From the NCBI GenBank assembly GCA_035637455.1, contig DASPXE010000188.1, positions 1 to 41,568 of the forward strand: a stretch of DNA of 41,568 nucleotides, read 5' to 3'. The notes under the pieces were generated by a model. It was not told the DNA's origin, did no database searches, and was given only the letters and a program-made list of their open reading frames with translations. The stretch comes from 20CM-4-69-16 sp035637455 (GTDB lineage: Bacteria; Gemmatimonadota; Gemmatimonadetes; Gemmatimonadales; GWC2-71-9). Within the stretch, counting starts at the first letter, position 1; the number at the start of each line of letters is the position of its first letter. The translations under genes and the position numbers were made by a program. Positions 23,004 to 31,966 of this stretch are shown piece by piece.

Positions 23004-23039
23004 ACGCGCCCGACCAGGTGGGACTATGGTCGGGCGCGT
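23004..23039 (-). terminator. Strong hairpin, probable intrinsic terminator of the DUF4384-like gene
   Basis: Arms 23004-23016 and 23027-23039 pair over 13 bp without mismatch around a 10-nt loop. On the minus strand the hairpin comes 19 nt after the stop of the gene at 23059-24423. It is followed by TTAGCTTTC, a modest T-rich tract. Confidence 0.65.
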
Positions 23040-23058
23040 CGCGCTGTTGTAGGCCGGA

Positions 23059-24423
23059 CTACGGCTTACGCCGCTTGAGCTCCGGCTCGTTCTTGGGCTT
23101 CTCTCGCGGCGCATCGCGCTTCGGCTCCGCGCGCGGCTCGCTGCGCGGCGGCGCGGGAGGCGGGGGTGACGCCGCGGGGGGCTGAACCCGCGATGGTGTG
23201 GAGGGTGCGGGCTGCGGCCGGCCTTCGGGCGGTCGCTGCAGCTCGACGCGCGGCCGCTCGGGAGCGACGGCCGCCGGCGGCTCGGTCCGAACGCGGTCCG
23301 GGCGGAACACCTCGGGCCGCACTTCCTGGCCCGGCCGCTCGCGCCGCTCGGGCCGATCGGGAGTGCTCGGGGTGTCCGGCCGACCAGGACGGTCGGGCCG
23401 CTCCGGGTGCTCGGGGTGCTCGGGATGCTCCGGATGCTCCGGGTGATCGGGGCGGCGGCGCCCGATGCGGTCGTCGTCGGTGTGCGGCGGCTCGCCGGTG
23501 ATCGGGCGCTCGCGTGGGCGCTCGATGGTGGGGGGCCCGCCACCGGTGATAGGACGCTGCCGCGGCTGAATGTTCGGGGGGGGGATGCTACCGCCCAGGT
23601 CACGTCCACGCACCCCCACGTCGCGCCGGCGGTCATCGTTCACCGGGCGCTGTGGGACGCGGGTAACGAAGAGGCTGGAACCCTGCCGGTCCTTGAAGAT
23701 GAAGCGGGGCGCCGGCCGCAGCGGCCGAGTAAACACCACCCGGGTGCCGCCGTAGTACCGGTAGGGGTAGTAGTACGGATCATCGAACACCACGATCCGG
23801 AAACGGACGCAGGTGTAGTCGTACGGGCTCCAGTAGGGATAGCTCACGTACGTATGGCAGTCGTAGCACAGGAAGCGCGGGTAATCGTAGTGTTGCTGCA
23901 CATAGTACGGCGCGATGTCGTAGTCCCAGTCGGCGTAGCCGTCCGGGACGATGCGCTGGGCGAGGTCGGTGAGGGCGACATACGGGTCGCCGCGGACGCG
24001 CCCATCCGCGATAACCCGATAATCCCAATGATCTTCGCTCTTGATGGCGTCGTAAACGAAGGGATCAGCGGCCGCGACGGCGAAGATGTAGCCAACGCCG
24101 GGGTAGTCGTCGACGTAGAATGCATCGCGCGAGGAGCGCTGCTCGACTTCGTAGTCACGGCCCCCGCGTGCGAAATTGTCGTCCCACGGCTCGCGCGGAT
24201 ACAGGACCCGCACCCGGCCATCGGTGTCGACTCGGAAGAGGGTGACGTAGGCGTCTTGTTCGGTGCGGAAGGAGACCCGCGCCGCCTGCCCGCTGGCATA
24301 AGGATCGTCCCCGCGGTTGGTCCAGACCTCGATGCGGGGACGGTAATAGAAGGAAGCCGGCTGTGGCGTCGGCGGCCGGCCGGAAACCGTCAGCAAGCTG
24401 AAGAACCCCAAGGTGGCGAACAT
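23059..24423 (-). CDS. DUF4384-like exported protein with Pro/Arg-rich, HPE-repeat tail
   Basis: About 454 residues from ATG 24423, which has GGAGG 8 nt upstream and gives a short signal peptide. The N-terminal half (about residues 25-130) fits the DUF4384 pattern of an extracytoplasmic beta domain (VSFRTEQDAYVTLFRVDTDGRVRVLYP). The middle is unusually rich in Tyr/Asp (DDPYYYPYRYYGG) and contains CYDCH. From about residue 250 the chain is low-complexity Pro/Arg, with four to five tandem HPE triplets followed by RPDRPGRPD. The tail may bind polyanions or metals, or act as a wall-spanning linker; none of this is shown. The gene is monocistronic, with a hairpin terminator at its end. Confidence 0.7.
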   Translation of the reverse strand: MFATLGFFSLLTVSGRPPTPQPASFYYRPRIEVWTNRGDDPYASGQAARVSFRTEQDAYVTLFRVDTDGRVRVLYPREPWDDNFARGGRDYEVEQRSSRDAFYVDDYPGVGYIFAVAAADPFVYDAIKSEDHWDYRVIADGRVRGDPYVALTDLAQRIVPDGYADWDYDIAPYYVQQHYDYPRFLCYDCHTYVSYPYWSPYDYTCVRFRIVVFDDPYYYPYRYYGGTRVVFTRPLRPAPRFIFKDRQGSSLFVTRVPQRPVNDDRRRDVGVRGRDLGGSIPPPNIQPRQRPITGGGPPTIERPRERPITGEPPHTDDDRIGRRRPDHPEHPEHPEHPEHPERPDRPGRPDTPSTPDRPERRERPGQEVRPEVFRPDRVRTEPPAAVAPERPRVELQRPPEGRPQPAPSTPSRVQPPAASPPPPAPPRSEPRAEPKRDAPREKPKNEPELKRRKP

Positions 24424-24592
24424 ACGCTGTCCTCCCGGCGGTGCAGGGGGCACGGACTATGCCAGGTCGCCGGCTGCTCGGGACGCTCCTAAGTGCCTGT
24501 GAATAATGGCGTTGCCGTGGTGAGACGGAGATCACCCACCCGCTGTTGTCCTCTACCCCGGACAGTCGGCCGCTCATTAGCTTCCGCCACCC

Positions 24593-25477
24593 ATGGCTGA
24601 CGTCAGGCGCATCGATTTGCTGGATCCGGCTGAGGTGGCCCGCCTGGGCGGCATCGAGATCGTGGCGCAAGGAGTGGTCGAGGGTTTCCTCGCCGGGATC
24701 CACCGCTCGCCGTTCCGCGGATTTTCGGTTGAATTCACCGAGCATCGCGCGTACCAACCGGGCGACGAGCCGCGCTATCTCGACTGGAAGATCCTGGCGC
24801 GGTCCGACCGGCTGTTCGTGAAGCAGTTCGAGGAAGAGACGAACCTGCGCGCGATGCTCCTCGTGGACGCGAGCCGCTCGATGGCGTGGCGGGGCGCGCC
24901 GACCCGACTCACGAAGCGGGCGTACGCCGACCGCCTCGCGGCGGCCCTCGCGCTGATTCTGCTGCGGCAGCGCGACGCCACGGGGTTGATCACGTTCGAC
25001 GAGGCGGTGCGCCAGGTAATTCCCGCCCGCGTGAAGACGGGGCAGTGGATGAGACTGATCCGCGGGCTGCTCGACACGCCGGATGGCCGCGGCACGGCCG
25101 CCCAGACGGCGCTGTTGCACCTCACGGCGCTGCTGGCGCGCCGCGGCCTGGTGGTGCTCGTGTCCGACCTGCTGTTCGACCGGACCCTCGCGCTCACGGC
25201 GCTCCGGTACCTGCGCCACCGCGGCCACAACGTCATCGTGTTCCACCTGATGGACCCGGCGGAAGCCGAGCTGTCGGGTCCACCGGAGGTGCGGTTCCGG
25301 GATCCCGAGTCTCCGGCGAGCGTGGTGGTGCGACCGCGCGAGCTCGCCCGCGCCTATGCCGAGACGGTGCGGCGAGAGGTCTCGGCGTGGCGCACCGCGT
25401 GTCGACGGCACGGCATCGCGTATCACCACGTGCTGACCGACTTGCCGTTCGGCATGGCGCTCCGTCTCCTCGCGTGA
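24593..25477 (+). CDS. DUF58 / vWA-like domain protein
   Basis: A 294-residue protein of the DUF58 family. The hallmark HRAYQPGDEPRYLDWKILARSDRLFVKQFEEE segment is at about residues 50-80. It is followed by a von Willebrand A-like fold with an intact MIDAS sequence DASRS in LLVDASRSMAW. These proteins usually sit beside a MoxR AAA+ ATPase and Bat proteins and are thought to act in envelope protein assembly or stress tolerance. Here no MoxR gene precedes it: the 170-nt upstream gap is followed by a divergent gene. No Shine-Dalgarno is evident at ATG 24593. Its TGA overlaps the GTG of the next gene. Confidence 0.9.
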   Translation: MADVRRIDLLDPAEVARLGGIEIVAQGVVEGFLAGIHRSPFRGFSVEFTEHRAYQPGDEPRYLDWKILARSDRLFVKQFEEETNLRAMLLVDASRSMAWRGAPTRLTKRAYADRLAAALALILLRQRDATGLITFDEAVRQVIPARVKTGQWMRLIRGLLDTPDGRGTAAQTALLHLTALLARRGLVVLVSDLLFDRTLALTALRYLRHRGHNVIVFHLMDPAEAELSGPPEVRFRDPESPASVVVRPRELARAYAETVRREVSAWRTACRRHGIAYHHVLTDLPFGMALRLLA

Positions 25478-27189
25478 CCTTTCTGCATCCGCTGGCGCTC
25501 ATCGGGCTCGCCGCCGCGGCGATCCCCGCGCTGCTGCATCTGCTCGAGCGGCGCGTGCCCCCCGAAGCGGAGTTTCCACCGATCCGTTACTTGAGCGAGG
25601 CCGAGCGGCAGAACGCGCGGCGCCTGAAGCTGCGGCATCTGCTGCTCCTGATTCTGCGGACGGCACTGATCGCGTTGATCGTGATGGCCGCGGCGCGGCC
25701 GCTCGTACGGTCCCGTGCCGCCGGTGGGGGAGGGGTGCACGAGCCGACGGCGCTGGTACTGATCCTCGATAACTCTCCGTCCTCCGGAGCGGTCGTGGAT
25801 GGGCGCCCGCTGCTCGCGCGCTTGAAGAGCGTGGCGCGGGCGTCGATCGCCCGTGCCGGATCGGGGGATCGCGTGTGGCTGATGCTGGCCGACGGCGTAG
25901 CACGGGCCGGCTCCCGCGAAGCGCTGCTCGCGACCGTGGACAGCGTAGAGCCCGGCTGGCGGCGCCTCGACCTCACCACGGCGGTGGCGCGGGCGACCCG
26001 GCTGGTGGACGCGGAGCCCCTCCCCGGGCGCGAGGTGGAGGTGGTGAGCGATCTGCAGCGCACAGCCTTCGGGGAGGGGCGGGCGGACATACCGCGCGGT
26101 GTTCGGGTGCTCGCGCTCGCGCCGCCGGGCCAGGTGGTGGCGAACCGGGGCGTCGCGCAAGCGCGCGTCACAGACGGTGCGGTTGCGATCACCTTGGCGG
26201 GCACTCCCGGTGGCGGCCCGGCGCCGGTGACGGTGCGCCTGCGAGCGACGGCGAGTCCCGTGGGGCGGAGTCGCGACGTGGGACGGGCGCTTGCCTCGAC
26301 GGGGTCGAGCGCTTCGGTACCGCTGCCGAGCATGGCGCCCGGCTGGTGGATCGGAGAGGCGGTGCTCGACCCCGACGAGCTGCGCGCTGACGACCGCCGA
26401 GCGTTCGTGTGGCGTGTCTCGCCTCCCGCCCGCGTGCGCGCCGACCCGAGCGCAGGGCCGTTCGTGACGGCGGCGCTCGCTGTGCTCACGCAGGGGAAAC
26501 GCGTCGCCGAGGGAACGGACGTCTCGCTGGGGGAGCGGCTGCAGGGTGACGCCGGGAAGAGCGTGCTGCTCCCGCCCGCCGACCCCGCGCTTGTCGGTCA
26601 GGCGAATCGCGCGCTCGCGGCGCGCGGCGTGCGCTGGCGGTTCGGCGCCTCCGCCACCCCGGGACCGGTCGCGACGTCGCGTCTCGCCGGCATCAACGGG
26701 ATTCCGGTGGCGCGGCGCTATCGGCTCGAGGAGGGAGACACGACGACCGTGATTGCCACCGTGAACGGCGATCCCTGGCTGGTGCGGGACGGTGACGTGG
26801 TGCTGCTGGGCAGCCGCCTCGACACAGTGTGGACCGCGCTGCCCGCGTCCCCCGCATTCGTGCCGTTCGTGGATGCGCTCGTGAACCACCTGGCGCGGGG
26901 CGAGGCCCCGATAGGGGAAGAGGAGGGCTCCCCCGGCGTCCTCTTCCAGGTGCACGGGGCCGACACGGTCGGGGCGACGGTGTCCGGGCCGGATGGTCGC
27001 GAGTCCGATCTGACGCCCGCTAGAGCTGACGTCGTGCGCCGCGCCATCGGAGCCGAGGTGCAAGATGAGGCGCAATTCGCCGCGGAGCGGTTCGCCGGCA
27101 CGCGTCGGGCGGACGTGAGCGGCCTGCTGCTCGCGCTCGCGCTGCTCGTCGCGGCGGTGGAGCTTGGGGTCGCGACGCGCGCCCGTTGA
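25474..27189 (+). CDS. BatA-like membrane protein with vWA domain (aerotolerance type)
   Basis: A 571-residue membrane protein. The N-terminus FLHPLALIGLAAAAIPALLHLLERR is the BatA N-terminal signature with a first membrane helix. A second helix follows the basic RRLKLRHLLLLILRTALIALIV stretch. A vWA-like domain (about residues 85-220) has the metal site DNSPSSG. The long periplasmic middle has no recognised domain, and a final helix (LLLALALLVAAVELGV) ends the chain. The GTG at 25474 overlaps the DUF58 stop as GTGA, and its stop overlaps the mfd start. The pair probably works together in the envelope. Parts of this family are very divergent, so the function is not clear. Confidence 0.85.
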   Translation: MTFLHPLALIGLAAAAIPALLHLLERRVPPEAEFPPIRYLSEAERQNARRLKLRHLLLLILRTALIALIVMAAARPLVRSRAAGGGGVHEPTALVLILDNSPSSGAVVDGRPLLARLKSVARASIARAGSGDRVWLMLADGVARAGSREALLATVDSVEPGWRRLDLTTAVARATRLVDAEPLPGREVEVVSDLQRTAFGEGRADIPRGVRVLALAPPGQVVANRGVAQARVTDGAVAITLAGTPGGGPAPVTVRLRATASPVGRSRDVGRALASTGSSASVPLPSMAPGWWIGEAVLDPDELRADDRRAFVWRVSPPARVRADPSAGPFVTAALAVLTQGKRVAEGTDVSLGERLQGDAGKSVLLPPADPALVGQANRALAARGVRWRFGASATPGPVATSRLAGINGIPVARRYRLEEGDTTTVIATVNGDPWLVRDGDVVLLGSRLDTVWTALPASPAFVPFVDALVNHLARGEAPIGEEEGSPGVLFQVHGADTVGATVSGPDGRESDLTPARADVVRRAIGAEVQDEAQFAAERFAGTRRADVSGLLLALALLVAAVELGVATRAR

Positions 27190-30100
27190 TGTCGCTCGAC
27201 TTCCTGCTCGATCAGTTCGACGATCTCCCGGCGACCCGCGCGCTCGCCGCGAGGCTCCCGGGCCCGGGATCCCGGGTCCCGGTGGCTGGGCTCCCCGGCT
27301 CGAGTCCAGCCCTGCTCGTCGCGGCGCTGGCGCGCCGACTCCCCCAGCGAGTGTTCGTCGTGGTCACGGCGACGCCGACGGACGCCGAGCGCTGGCTCGC
27401 GGACGCCCGCGCCCTCGCGGGTGATGTGGCGGCGCTGTATCCGCAGCGGGAGGCGCTCGGCGCCGAGGAACCGCACCTCGAGATCGCGGGCGAGCGCATC
27501 GAGACGGTCGAGTCGCTGCTGTCGGGAAGGGTCCGGATTCTGATCACGACGGCGCGTGCCACCGCGGAGCGCACGGGGGTGCCGGCGGCGCTCGAAGCGA
27601 CGCGGCTGGTGCTGCAGGCGGGCGACGGGCCCCGGGCCCTGGGCCCCGGCGGTCTCACCGAGATCGTCCGCCGGCTGGGTGAGATGGGGTACGATCGCGT
27701 CCCCACGGTGACCGAGGTCGCGCAATTCAGCGTGCGCGGTGGCATCCTCGACGTGTATGGGTTCGGGATGGCGTCGCCGGCGCGGGTCGAGTGGTGGGGT
27801 GACGAGGTGGTGTCGCTGCGCACGTTCGATCTTGACTCGCAGCGCTCGGGGGAGCCGATCGAGCGGGTCACGATACTGCCGGTGAGCACCGAGGGGGCCA
27901 CGACCACCGTGGGGGTGCAGCATGCTGCGTCCCTGCAGCGACAGTCCTTGCTCGACCTCCTCCCTAGCGATGCGCTGCTCGTGTTGGAACAGGAATCCGC
28001 TCTGGCGCAGGAGGTGGATCGCGCGTGGGCGGAGGCAGAGCATCACCTCGAGATCGCGCGGCGGCTGGGCGAAGAGCCGCCGGCGCGAGCGGAGCTGTTC
28101 GTCGCTCCCGAGCGCTGGCGTGGCGAGCTGGCGGCATTCGGCAGTCTCGCTCTCAACGCGCCGGACGTGGCGACGCGGTTCCCGCTCACCCCGCCCGAGT
28201 CCGTGGACCGCGACATCAAGCGACTACGCCGGCTGGTGGCGGCCGGCCCGCCGACGGTGATCCTGTGCGACAACGAGGGCCAGCTCGAGCGGCTGGAGGA
28301 GCTGCTCGGCACGGAGGCCGCGACGCTGGCGATCGGCGCGCTCGACGGCGGGTTCGTCCTGCCGGCGCTCCGCGTGCTGACCGACCACGAGATCTTTCGG
28401 CGCGCACGCCGCCTGCGGCGGCCGCGGCGTTACCGTGAGGCGTCCCCGACGGCGGCGGCCCGTGCGCTGCAGGCGGGAGACTACGTGGTGCACCTCGAAC
28501 ACGGGATCGGGCTGTATCGCGGGATCCAGACGATCGCGGTCGGCTCGGAGGGCGGGACGCTCGAGGTGGCGGTCGTCGAATACGAAGGCGGCGATCGGCT
28601 CAACGTCCCGCTCTACCGGCTGGATCAGCTCGAGCCCTACCGCGCCGCCGGGAACGGTGACACCCCGCCGCCCAAGCTGCACCGTCTCGGGGCGACCACG
28701 TGGCAGCGCCAGCGAGACAAGACCCGGGCCGCCATCCGGCAGATGGCGGCCGAGCTCCTCGATCTGTACGGGCGCCGCCAGCTCGCGACCGGGTTCGCAT
28801 TCCTGCCCGACACCGCGTGGCAGCGCGAGTTGGAATCGGCCTTCCTGTACGAAGACACGCCCGACCAACGTCGCGCCGCTGAGGAGGTGAAGCGCGACAT
28901 GGAGCGCGCCCGGCCGATGGACCGGCTGCTGGTCGGCGACGTCGGCTACGGCAAGACGGAAGTCGCGCTGCGGGCCGCGTTCAAGGCGGTGCAAGCGGGC
29001 AAACAGGTCGCGGTGCTCGCCCCCACCACGATCCTCGCCGAGCAACACGGGCGCACCTTCCGAGAGCGGCTCGCCGATTACCCGGTCCGGATCGAGGTGC
29101 TCTCGCGGTTCCGCAATCCCAGGGACACGCAGCGAGTCGTCCAGGGCTTGGAGCAGGGCAGCGTGGACCTGGTGATCGGCACCCACCGGCTGCTCTCCCG
29201 CGACGTCAGGTTTCACGACCTGGGGCTGTTGATCGTGGACGAGGAGCACCGATTCGGGGTCCGGCACAAGGAGCGGCTGAAAGCGCTGAAGCTCGCGGTG
29301 GACGTGCTGACGCTCACCGCGACGCCGATCCCACGCACGCTGCACCTGTCGCTCGCCGGACTGCGCGACCTGACGCTGCTCGAGACGCCGCCCAAGGACC
29401 GCTCGCCGGTGCTGACGTTTATCGAGCCGTGGGACGACGCGCTGATCGAGGAGGCGCTGGCGCGGGAGCTCGATCGGGCGGGGCAGGTGTATTTCGTGCA
29501 TAACCGCATCGAGACGATCGATACGATCGCCGAGCGTGTGCGGGCGCTCGGCCCGCCGCGGGCGCGTATCGCGGTGGCGCATGGCCGGCTCAAGGAGGCG
29601 GAGCTCGACGACGTGATGGCGCGGTTCGTGCGGGCCGAAGTGGACATCCTCGTGTCCACGATGATCGTGGAGTCGGGACTCGACGTCCCGAACGCGAACA
29701 CGATGATCGTGAACCGGGCGGATCAGCTCGGTCTGGCGCAGTTGTACCAGCTGCGGGGGCGTGTGGGACGCAGCCACCGCCGCGCCTACTGCTATCTGCT
29801 CGCGCCGGATCTCGTGGATGCGGACGCCGAGGAGCGGCTACGTGTCCTGGAGCATCACACGGACCTGGGCTCCGGTTATCGCATCGCGCTGCGCGACCTC
29901 GAGCTGCGCGGTGCCGGGAACCTGCTGGGCGGCGAGCAATCGGGCCATGCGCAGGCCGTCGGCTTCGACATGTATTTGCGGTGGCTCCAGGAAACCGTCG
30001 ACGCTTTGAAAGGTGGAGAGGGCGTAGCGGGCAGCGCGACGTTCGCGCCGCCAGAGGTCATCCTGGACCGACCCGCTCATCTGCCGGACGCCTACGTGCC

Positions 30101-30494
30101 CGACGCGGCGGCGAAGCTCGATCTGTATCGGCGGCTGGCGCGGGCCGGGCGGCCGTGCGAGATTCAAGCGGTGCGCGAGGAGTTGCGCGACCGGTTCGGC
30201 CCCCTCCCCGACGACGCGCAACGCTTGCTTCTCGTGTCCGAGCTCCGCGCCCTCGGCGCCCAGGCGGGACTGGAGCTGGTCCTCGTCAAAGGCGACGAGG
30301 CGCGGCTTACGTTTCGGCGGGACGCGCATCCGCGCCTCGCCGGGCTGACGGCGGCGCTCGATGCCGTGCAGTTCGAGGCCGAGGTGCGGCGCCCGGCGCC
30401 GCTCTCCCTGCGGCTGCGCCGGCTGGGCGGCGAAGCCATTGGCCCCGGTCTCGTGCGGGCCCTCACAGCGGTTCTGCGGGACTCTCACGACTAA
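27189..30494 (+). CDS. mfd: Transcription-repair coupling factor Mfd
   Basis: An 1101-residue SF2 translocase that removes stalled RNA polymerase at DNA lesions and recruits UvrA. A UvrB-homology region occupies about residues 1-330. The RNA-polymerase interaction domain (LQAGDYVVHLEHGIGLYRG) begins near 427. Helicase motifs include GDVGYGKTE (near 582), DEEHRFG, TATPIPRT and the QLRGRVGRS motif VI, and the TRCF C-terminal domain (about 950-1090) follows. The start may be ATG 27189 or the TTG three bases earlier; both overlap the previous stop. Two GC-rich palindromic heptamer runs (27257-27282, 27627-27649) lie in frame in the N-terminal part. It is followed closely by two periplasmic chaperone genes. 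Confidence 0.97.
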   Translation: MSLDFLLDQFDDLPATRALAARLPGPGSRVPVAGLPGSSPALLVAALARRLPQRVFVVVTATPTDAERWLADARALAGDVAALYPQREALGAEEPHLEIAGERIETVESLLSGRVRILITTARATAERTGVPAALEATRLVLQAGDGPRALGPGGLTEIVRRLGEMGYDRVPTVTEVAQFSVRGGILDVYGFGMASPARVEWWGDEVVSLRTFDLDSQRSGEPIERVTILPVSTEGATTTVGVQHAASLQRQSLLDLLPSDALLVLEQESALAQEVDRAWAEAEHHLEIARRLGEEPPARAELFVAPERWRGELAAFGSLALNAPDVATRFPLTPPESVDRDIKRLRRLVAAGPPTVILCDNEGQLERLEELLGTEAATLAIGALDGGFVLPALRVLTDHEIFRRARRLRRPRRYREASPTAAARALQAGDYVVHLEHGIGLYRGIQTIAVGSEGGTLEVAVVEYEGGDRLNVPLYRLDQLEPYRAAGNGDTPPPKLHRLGATTWQRQRDKTRAAIRQMAAELLDLYGRRQLATGFAFLPDTAWQRELESAFLYEDTPDQRRAAEEVKRDMERARPMDRLLVGDVGYGKTEVALRAAFKAVQAGKQVAVLAPTTILAEQHGRTFRERLADYPVRIEVLSRFRNPRDTQRVVQGLEQGSVDLVIGTHRLLSRDVRFHDLGLLIVDEEHRFGVRHKERLKALKLAVDVLTLTATPIPRTLHLSLAGLRDLTLLETPPKDRSPVLTFIEPWDDALIEEALARELDRAGQVYFVHNRIETIDTIAERVRALGPPRARIAVAHGRLKEAELDDVMARFVRAEVDILVSTMIVESGLDVPNANTMIVNRADQLGLAQLYQLRGRVGRSHRRAYCYLLAPDLVDADAEERLRVLEHHTDLGSGYRIALRDLELRGAGNLLGGEQSGHAQAVGFDMYLRWLQETVDALKGGEGVAGSATFAPPEVILDRPAHLPDAYVPDAAAKLDLYRRLARAGRPCEIQAVREELRDRFGPLPDDAQRLLLVSELRALGAQAGLELVLVKGDEARLTFRRDAHPRLAGLTAALDAVQFEAEVRRPAPLSLRLRRLGGEAIGPGLVRALTAVLRDSHD
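27257..27282. repeat. CCCGGG palindromic microrepeat in mfd, site 1
   Basis: CCCGGG begins at 27257, 27263 and 27271, with CCCGG at 27278 (spacing 6, 8, 7). It encodes the PGPGSRVPVAG segment of Mfd. The arrangement of a palindromic hexamer with about one spacer base matches the design of the intergenic heptamer family. Confidence 0.5.
27627..27649. repeat. GGGCCC palindromic microrepeat in mfd, site 2
   Basis: Three exact 7-nt units, GGGCCCC, GGGCCCT and GGGCCCC, are followed by GG. They encode the GPRALGPGG segment in a loop of the UvrB-like region. Confidence 0.5.
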
Positions 30495-30504
30495 AGGAGA
30501 CGGG

Positions 30505-31965
30505 ATGCGACGGTCGGGTTTGGTAGTCGCCGTGTTGACGCTCGCGGGGTGCGGCGCTCTACGGGATGCGTTTTCCGCCCACCCCGAAGTGGCCGGGACT
30601 GCGGCGGGGCAGACCCTGACCGTGGCGCGCCTGGCCGAGCTGGCCGGCCGAGCCAAGAAGGTGCCGCTGCGCCCGGAAGCGGTCTCGGGGCTCACCACGG
30701 TCTACCTCGACTACGCGGTGTTCGCGGTGGCGCTCGCCCGCGGCCGCAACATGGACGATTCGGCGCTGGTGCTGGAGGCCAACTGGCCCAACGTTGCGCA
30801 GCTGCGGTGGGAGCATTACCACGATCACCTGGTCGCAGCCCGCGCGAAGCTCACAGCGGACCAGACCGACTCGGCGTACCACGCCGGCGACGTCCGCCTG
30901 TTCCAGCACATCCTCGTGAGCGTCCCCCCGAGCGCCGCGTCCAAAGTCGAGCAGGACAAGAAGCAGCAGGCGGAAGGACTGCTCCGCCAGGTGCAGGCAC
31001 AGCGCGGCGCCAACTTCAGCCAGCTGGCGAAGCGCTACTCGGAGGATCCCGGGTCGAAGTCGCGCGGCGGCTACCTCAGTGCCGTGGGGCGCGGCCGCTT
31101 CGTCCCGGCATTCGACACCGTGGCGTGGCGGCTCGCGCCGGGTGCGATGAGCGGGCTGGTGCGGTCGCCGTTCGGATTTCACATCATTCGCCGCCCACCG
31201 CTCGAGGAGGTGCGCGACTCGTTCCGCACGGAGCTCGAGACGGCCATGGCGGTGCACTTCGACTCGGCGTACATCGACAGTCTCGGCGCGCAGCGCGACT
31301 TGAAGGTCCAGGGCGGGGCCGCGGCGCTCGTACGCCAGGCGATCCAGGAGGTCGCGCCGTCGACCGAGGACCGCCGCACGCTCGCCACCTACCGCGGAGG
31401 CGTCTTTCGCGTGCGAGACCTGGCGCGGTGGCTGTTCGCCGTCGACCAGCGCGATGTGAGCAGCATCGGCATGGCGAGCGACGCCCAGCTCAGCGAGTTC
31501 GTCCGCCGTCTCGCGCAGCGCGAGCTGCTGCTGCGGGAGGTCGACTCAGCCGGCGTGCAGCTCACGCCTGAGGACTGGCGGGGGCTCCAGACCGAGCACG
31601 ATTCGGTACTGACGATCCTGCAGACCTTGCTCGCGCTCTCACCGCGAGTGCTCAAGGATTCCGCGGCGACGGAGCCGGCGCGCATCGCGCTGGCGACCCG
31701 GCACGTGAACGATTACCTCGATCGGGTCTTCGAGCAGGGGGCGGCGCAGTTCTTTCCGGTGCCCCCGTTTCTCGCGATGGCGCTGCGCCCAGGGCAAGGG
31801 TGGTCCGTCAACGAGGCGGGGCTGGCGCAGGCGCTGGAGCGCGCGCAGGCGATTCGCGCGCAGCGTGATTCCGCCAGCCGGGGCAGCGGCACCGGTCTCA
31901 AGCCCGCGCCGGGGCCGGCGCCCGCGCCGCCGGCCGACAGCGCGAAGCAGCGGGTGCGGCGGTAA
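30505..31965 (+). CDS. PpiC-type peptidyl-prolyl isomerase lipoprotein
   Basis: A 486-residue protein with a lipoprotein signal (lipobox LAGC). It has a parvulin domain at about residues 130-230: VRLFQHILVSV, FSQLAKRYSEDPGSKSRGGYL, and SPFGFHIIRR. An N-terminal SurA/PrsA-like helical region precedes it, and a helical C-terminal part about 250 residues long follows, ending in a Pro/Ala tail. It would help fold secreted or outer-membrane proteins while anchored to a membrane. The start ATG 30505 has an AAGGAGA 6 nt upstream, one of the best ribosome sites in the window, and sits 10 nt after mfd. The surA gene follows after one base. Confidence 0.9.
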   Translation: MRRSGLVVAVLTLAGCGALRDAFSAHPEVAGTAAGQTLTVARLAELAGRAKKVPLRPEAVSGLTTVYLDYAVFAVALARGRNMDDSALVLEANWPNVAQLRWEHYHDHLVAARAKLTADQTDSAYHAGDVRLFQHILVSVPPSAASKVEQDKKQQAEGLLRQVQAQRGANFSQLAKRYSEDPGSKSRGGYLSAVGRGRFVPAFDTVAWRLAPGAMSGLVRSPFGFHIIRRPPLEEVRDSFRTELETAMAVHFDSAYIDSLGAQRDLKVQGGAAALVRQAIQEVAPSTEDRRTLATYRGGVFRVRDLARWLFAVDQRDVSSIGMASDAQLSEFVRRLAQRELLLREVDSAGVQLTPEDWRGLQTEHDSVLTILQTLLALSPRVLKDSAATEPARIALATRHVNDYLDRVFEQGAAQFFPVPPFLAMALRPGQGWSVNEAGLAQALERAQAIRAQRDSASRGSGTGLKPAPGPAPAPPADSAKQRVRR

Positions 31966-31966
31966 C

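Noticed and set aside
24454..24592. Divergent promoter region between the DUF4384-like gene and DUF58
   Set aside because: I looked for -35/-10 pairs on both strands and found only poor matches (for example CATAGT without a partner), so nothing is annotated.
28224..29777. A 517-codon minus-strand frame opposite mfd
   Set aside because: It is antisense to conserved Mfd helicase motifs and has low-complexity composition.
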